Source: an uncultured Pseudomonadota bacterium (GTDB lineage: Bacteria > Pseudomonadota > Gammaproteobacteria > Burkholderiales > Methylophilaceae). From it: a DNA stretch of 8,729 nucleotides. The notes below the pieces were generated by a model. The model was not told the origin of the DNA and made no database searches. It was given only the letters and a program-made list of their open reading frames with translations. A program made the position numbers and the translations under genes. How positions within the stretch are numbered: the stretch's first letter is position 1; each line of letters starts with the position of its first letter. The stretch covers positions 1-8,729 of the forward strand of contig CAINWC010000035.1 of NCBI GenBank assembly GCA_903854305.1, in the 5' to 3' direction. This document shows positions 6,177 to 8,729 of the stretch, piece by piece.

Positions 6177-6518
6177 CTACTTAGTTGCAGTTTTTTTAAC
6201 TGTAGGCTTTTTTGCTGCTGTAGCTTTAACCGGCGCACTTAAAACGGCTTTAGGTTTTGCAGGAGCACGTTTTCTAGGCGCAGCTTTGGGCGCAGGCACT
6301 TCAGTGACTTCAGCATCAATCAAATTGGTCGCCGTGTCATTTCCTATAGTGTTGAGACCAGCATCATCACCAGTTTTTTCTGCGCTCATTGCATCTTTGA
6401 AGTTTTTTACTGCACCACCTACATCGCTACCAATATTACGCAATTTTTTTGTACCAAATATCAGCACAACTATAAGCAACACTATAATCCAATGTAATGG
6501 GCTACTTAATCCAAACAT
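6177..6518 (-). CDS. tatA: Sec-independent protein translocase subunit TatA with long basic tail
   Basis: This 113-residue protein is the pore-forming or membrane-weakening subunit of the twin-arginine translocase. The N-terminal helix (about 8-21) is followed by the hinge FGTKKL (21-26) and the amphipathic helix [18 protein letters not shown] (27-44), all typical of TatA. After an acidic linker (45-73) comes a tail (about 75-113) rich in Ala, Lys and Pro with 12 basic and no acidic residues. Many TatA proteins are about 75-90 residues, so the tail is an extension. The ATG has the best ribosome site in the window, AGGAGAG 4 bases upstream, which fits the need for much more TatA than TatB or TatC. 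It follows hinT after 52 bases. Confidence 0.96.
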   Translation of the reverse strand: MFGLSSPLHWIIVLLIVVLIFGTKKLRNIGSDVGGAVKNFKDAMSAEKTGDDAGLNTIGNDTATNLIDAEVTEVPAPKAAPRKRAPAKPKAVLSAPVKATAAKKPTVKKTATK

Positions 6519-6570
6519 ATCGCTCTCCTAAAATGTAGTCTTACTAACAACTGTACTCTAAGCACTAAGA

Positions 6571-6909
6571 TTAGGCTTTAGGTAGTTTAATGCCACCACC
6601 CAGTACGTGTAAATGAATGTGAAACACTTCTTGCCCGCCATCAACACCGGTATTAATCAGCGTTTTGAAGCCCGCCAAACCCTGCTCATTTGCCAGCTTA
6701 GGCGCAAGTAGCAACATTTTTCCTAGCAACGACTGATGCTGCGGCTCGCAAGTAGCTAGGCTATCAATATGCACTTTCGGTACGATTAAAAAATGTACTT
6801 TTGCCGATGGGTTAATGTCGTTAAAAGCAATGACATCATCATCTTCATAGATTTTTTTAGATGGAATGGTGCCATTCACAATTTTGCAAAAAATACAGTC
6901 CGCGCTCAT
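6571..6909 (-). CDS. hinT: Histidine triad nucleotide-binding protein (HinT-type purine nucleoside phosphoramidase)
   Basis: This 112-residue HIT-superfamily protein ends in the triad HIHLH (97-101); H99 is the expected catalytic nucleophile. HinT enzymes hydrolyse AMP linked through a P-N bond, for example adenosine phosphoramidates and aminoacyl-AMP. The N-terminal CIFCKI has C5 and C8, the Cys pair that can bind zinc in many bacterial members. The conserved FNDINPSAKVHFLIVPKVH block is at 29-47. The ATG overlaps the hisE stop by one base (TAATG), and an AAGGA site lies upstream within hisE. This indicates coupled translation from the histidine operon. The gene is complete. Confidence 0.96.
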   Translation of the reverse strand: MSADCIFCKIVNGTIPSKKIYEDDDVIAFNDINPSAKVHFLIVPKVHIDSLATCEPQHQSLLGKMLLLAPKLANEQGLAGFKTLINTGVDGGQEVFHIHLHVLGGGIKLPKA

Positions 6910-7238
6910 TATCCCGCACTTCCTTCTGATCTCGATGCTTTCTCGGCAATGCCAGACAATCCTTCACGTCTAGCCAACTCATCCAATACGTCTTGAGGTT
7001 TCAATCCTGCTTGCGCAAGCATCACCAGCGTATGAAACCACAAGTCAGCGGTTTCATAAATCAAATGTTCATTGTCACCATTTTTAGCGGCGATAATCGT
7101 TTCAGCCGCTTCTTCACCAACTTTTTTCAAGATGCTATCCATGCCTTTGGCATAGAGCTTAGCCACATAAGAAGTCTGTGGATCAGCACTTTTACGCTGT
7201 TCTAACAATTCAGCCAAGCGGTTTAATGTGTCATTCAC
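6909..7238 (-). CDS. hisE: Phosphoribosyl-ATP pyrophosphatase
   Basis: HisE hydrolyses phosphoribosyl-ATP to phosphoribosyl-AMP, the second step of histidine synthesis, in the cytoplasm. The 109-residue protein has the all-alpha MazG-like fold signature: GEEAAE (41-46) and ETAD (62-65) supply the acidic Mg-binding residues. The YVAKLYAKG stretch (24-32) is also typical. The start is GTG; the frame upstream reaches a stop without any ATG, so GTG is well supported, although the ribosome site is weak. It stands alone rather than fused to hisI as in enterics. It follows hisI after 28 bases and overlaps hinT by one base. Confidence 0.96.
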   Translation of the reverse strand: MNDTLNRLAELLEQRKSADPQTSYVAKLYAKGMDSILKKVGEEAAETIIAAKNGDNEHLIYETADLWFHTLVMLAQAGLKPQDVLDELARREGLSGIAEKASRSEGSAG

Positions 7239-7266
7239 TTTAATTAACTTTCGTGTCTATTTAGAC

Positions 7267-7644
7267 TTAGTAGATTTCTTTTGGGTCTTTAATCACAGGC
7301 TGATCTATCTGCCAATGGCCATTATCGAGTTTTTTGAAAAAACAATTATGTCGGCCAGTATGGCAAGCAATACCGCCGACTTGTTCAACTTTGATGAGAA
7401 CTACATCTTCATCACAATCCAGTCTAATTTCATGCACATTCTGTACATGGCCAGACTCTTCACCCTTACGCCATAATTTGTTACGTGAGCGTGACCAATA
7501 TACGGCTTGCTTAGTTTCATAAGTTAATTGCAAGGCTTCGCGGTTCATCCATGCAAACATGAGTATGCGACCAGAATCATGCTCTTGCGCAATGACTGGC
7601 ACTAAGCCGTTTACATCCCAGCGAACTTCGTCTAGCCAGTTCAT
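7267..7644 (-). CDS. hisI: Phosphoribosyl-AMP cyclohydrolase
   Basis: HisI opens the adenine ring of phosphoribosyl-AMP, the third step of histidine synthesis. The 125-residue protein shows the family blocks [10 protein letters not shown] (29-38), [18 protein letters not shown] (49-66), DCDED (76-80) and [11 protein letters not shown] (93-103). The aspartates D76, D78 and D80 are the expected Mg ligands, and C77, C94 and C101 the expected Zn ligands. Nothing is missing. The ATG overlaps the hisF stop by four bases (ATGA), which indicates coupled translation. It is a monofunctional enzyme, with hisE separate downstream. Confidence 0.97.
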   Translation of the reverse strand: MNWLDEVRWDVNGLVPVIAQEHDSGRILMFAWMNREALQLTYETKQAVYWSRSRNKLWRKGEESGHVQNVHEIRLDCDEDVVLIKVEQVGGIACHTGRHNCFFKKLDNGHWQIDQPVIKDPKEIY

Positions 7645-8408
7645 AGCCTGACTTCAATACCGTGTTGCGCCATATATTCTTTGGCTTGCTTAACGGTGTA
7701 TTCACCATAATGAAAAATACTGGCTGCAAGCACAGCATCTGCGCCACCCTGCTGAACACCATCGACCAAATGCTGTAAGTTACCCACACCACCAGAAGCA
7801 ATGATAGGGATATCGACTGCATCAGAGATCGCGCGATTTAACGGGTTATTAAAACCAATTTTAGTACCGTCACGATCCATACTAGTCACCAACAACTCAC
7901 CTGCTCCTAGTTTAGCCATATACTCAGCCCACTTCACAGCATCTAAACCTGTCGCTTTACGACCGCCGTGGGTGAACACTTCCCATTGAAATGGTTGGTT
8001 ATCCACTTTTTTAGCATCTATCGCCACAACGATACATTGCGAGCCGAAGCGGCTTGCTGCATCAGCTACCATCTGCGGATTTAACACCGCAGTAGTATTG
8101 ATACTCACTTTATCAGCACCGGCATTAAGAAGGCGGCGTACGTCTTCAACTTCACGCACACCACCACCTACCGTTAAGGGGATAAATACTTGCGACGCTA
8201 CTTGCTCGATAATATGCAGGATTAAGCCTCTATTATCGGAACTGGCCGTAATATCTAAAAATGTTAGCTCATCCGCACCTTGGTCATCATAGCGCTTAGC
8301 AATTTCTACAGGGTCGCCAGCATCGCGAAGCGCTAGAAAGTTAATACCTTTAACAACGCGACCATCAGTCACGTCTAAGCATGGAATGATGCGTTTGGCT
8401 AAACCCAT
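7641..8408 (-). CDS. hisF: Imidazole glycerol phosphate synthase cyclase subunit
   Basis: HisF uses ammonia delivered by the HisH glutaminase to turn PRFAR into imidazole glycerol phosphate and AICAR. The 255-residue (beta-alpha)8 barrel has the family start RIIPCLDV with catalytic D12 and the second catalytic aspartate D131 in VVAIDAKK. Phosphate-binding loops are visible at GGGVR (81-85) and ASGGVGN (204-210). The TSMDRDGTK block is at 175-183. The length is normal. The ATG shares one base with the hisA stop (TAATG), so the two are likely translationally coupled. hisH is not in the window and would be expected upstream of hisA. Confidence 0.98.
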   Translation of the reverse strand: MGLAKRIIPCLDVTDGRVVKGINFLALRDAGDPVEIAKRYDDQGADELTFLDITASSDNRGLILHIIEQVASQVFIPLTVGGGVREVEDVRRLLNAGADKVSINTTAVLNPQMVADAASRFGSQCIVVAIDAKKVDNQPFQWEVFTHGGRKATGLDAVKWAEYMAKLGAGELLVTSMDRDGTKIGFNNPLNRAISDAVDIPIIASGGVGNLQHLVDGVQQGGADAVLAASIFHYGEYTVKQAKEYMAQHGIEVRL

Positions 8409-8729
8409 TAACTTAGCTCATCGGCAAGTTTTTGTGCAGCCGTAAAATCTAAAGTACCTTCGTAAATAGCGCGACCTGTAATCGTGCCGATAATACCTTC
8501 GCTCGCCACCGCACAAAGTTTCCTCACATCATCTAAATTGGTCACACCGCCAGAAGCGATTACTGGAATGGTAAGTGCCTGCGCTAAAGCAACTGTTGCT
8601 TCAATATTCACGCCTGTCAGCATGCCATCGCGACCAATATCGGTATACACGATGGCGTTAACGCCGTAATCTTCATATTTTTTGGCTAAGTCAATCACGT
8701 CATGGCCGGTAAGCTTAGACCAGCCATCA
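8408..8729 (-). CDS. hisA: ProFAR isomerase HisA (C-terminal part, cut by window edge)
   Basis: The minus-strand frame stays open to the window end and encodes about the last 106 residues of a protein normally near 245. It starts [10 protein letters not shown], typical of the middle of HisA, so the GTG at 8698 is an internal valine and not a start. HisA isomerises ProFAR to PRFAR, the fourth step of histidine synthesis, with a (beta-alpha)8 barrel related to HisF. The [10 protein letters not shown] block carries the conserved Asp-Arg-Asp region. [10 protein letters not shown] and the end block [13 protein letters not shown] contain the second phosphate-binding site. The stop overlaps the hisF start by one base. 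Confidence 0.97.
   Translation of the reverse strand, partial: DGWSKLTGHDVIDLAKKYEDYGVNAIVYTDIGRDGMLTGVNIEATVALAQALTIPVIASGGVTNLDDVRKLCAVASEGIIGTITGRAIYEGTLDFTAAQKLADELS

Noticed and set aside
6040..6531. A 163-codon plus-strand ORF across tatB and tatA
   Set aside because: It is antisense to two clearly real genes, and its Ala-rich sequence is the reverse reading of the Ala/Lys/Pro tail of TatA; it shows no recognisable domain.
8696..8698. GTG at 8698 as a start codon for a short HisA
   Set aside because: The frame stays open upstream to the window edge and reads HisA-like sequence, so this is an internal valine of a truncated gene.

Overview
The window looks like a stretch of AT-leaning betaproteobacterial chromosome. 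The gene order hisA-hisF-hisI-hisE-hinT-tatA-tatB-tatC, then a membrane-anchored Deg-type protease, a Nif3-family protein, petA-petB-petC and the first codons of sspA is a familiar betaproteobacterial neighbourhood. The cytochrome b Qo motif (PVWY, a beta/gamma-proteobacterial form) and the separate hisI and hisE genes agree with this. The base composition and protein character would fit a methylotroph-like lineage such as Methylophilaceae, but that finer placement is inference. No mobile element, CRISPR array, rRNA or tRNA gene was seen, and nothing suggests recent transfer.

Layout on the minus strand, read from right to left in transcription order. The C-terminal part of hisA (cut by the window edge), hisF, hisI and hisE supply the last steps of the histidine ring pathway. 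hisE overlaps hinT by one base. tatA, tatB and tatC follow and encode the twin-arginine translocase. A plus-strand gene for a membrane-anchored, single-PDZ trypsin-like protease converges on tatC with only 18 bases between the stops. It diverges from the minus-strand Nif3-family gene across a 117-base intergenic region that carries a perfect 8+8 bp inverted repeat. A 243-base gap with a plausible promoter and leader hairpins precedes petA-petB-petC, the three-subunit cytochrome bc1 complex. The first ten codons of sspA (SspA-like, glutathione S-transferase fold) begin directly after the petC stop and leave the window.

How the genes work together. The Rieske protein PetA carries an N-terminal Tat-type signal anchor, so the translocase encoded about 3 kb away is its expected export route. 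PetB and PetC complete the complex that moves electrons from ubiquinol to a c-type cytochrome. The anchored protease faces the same periplasmic compartment. The histidine genes share transcription direction and tight overlaps with hinT, but have no evident functional link to the respiratory genes.

This is mostly conserved housekeeping DNA, and I found no convincing new multi-gene system. The points most worth checking are small: a lysine-arginine variant of the Tat motif in PetA, a hairpin sitting on the tatC start, the palindrome in the divergent promoter region, hairpins in the pet leader, extra cysteine pairs in both periplasmic bc1 subunits, and a histone-H1-like basic tail on TatA.
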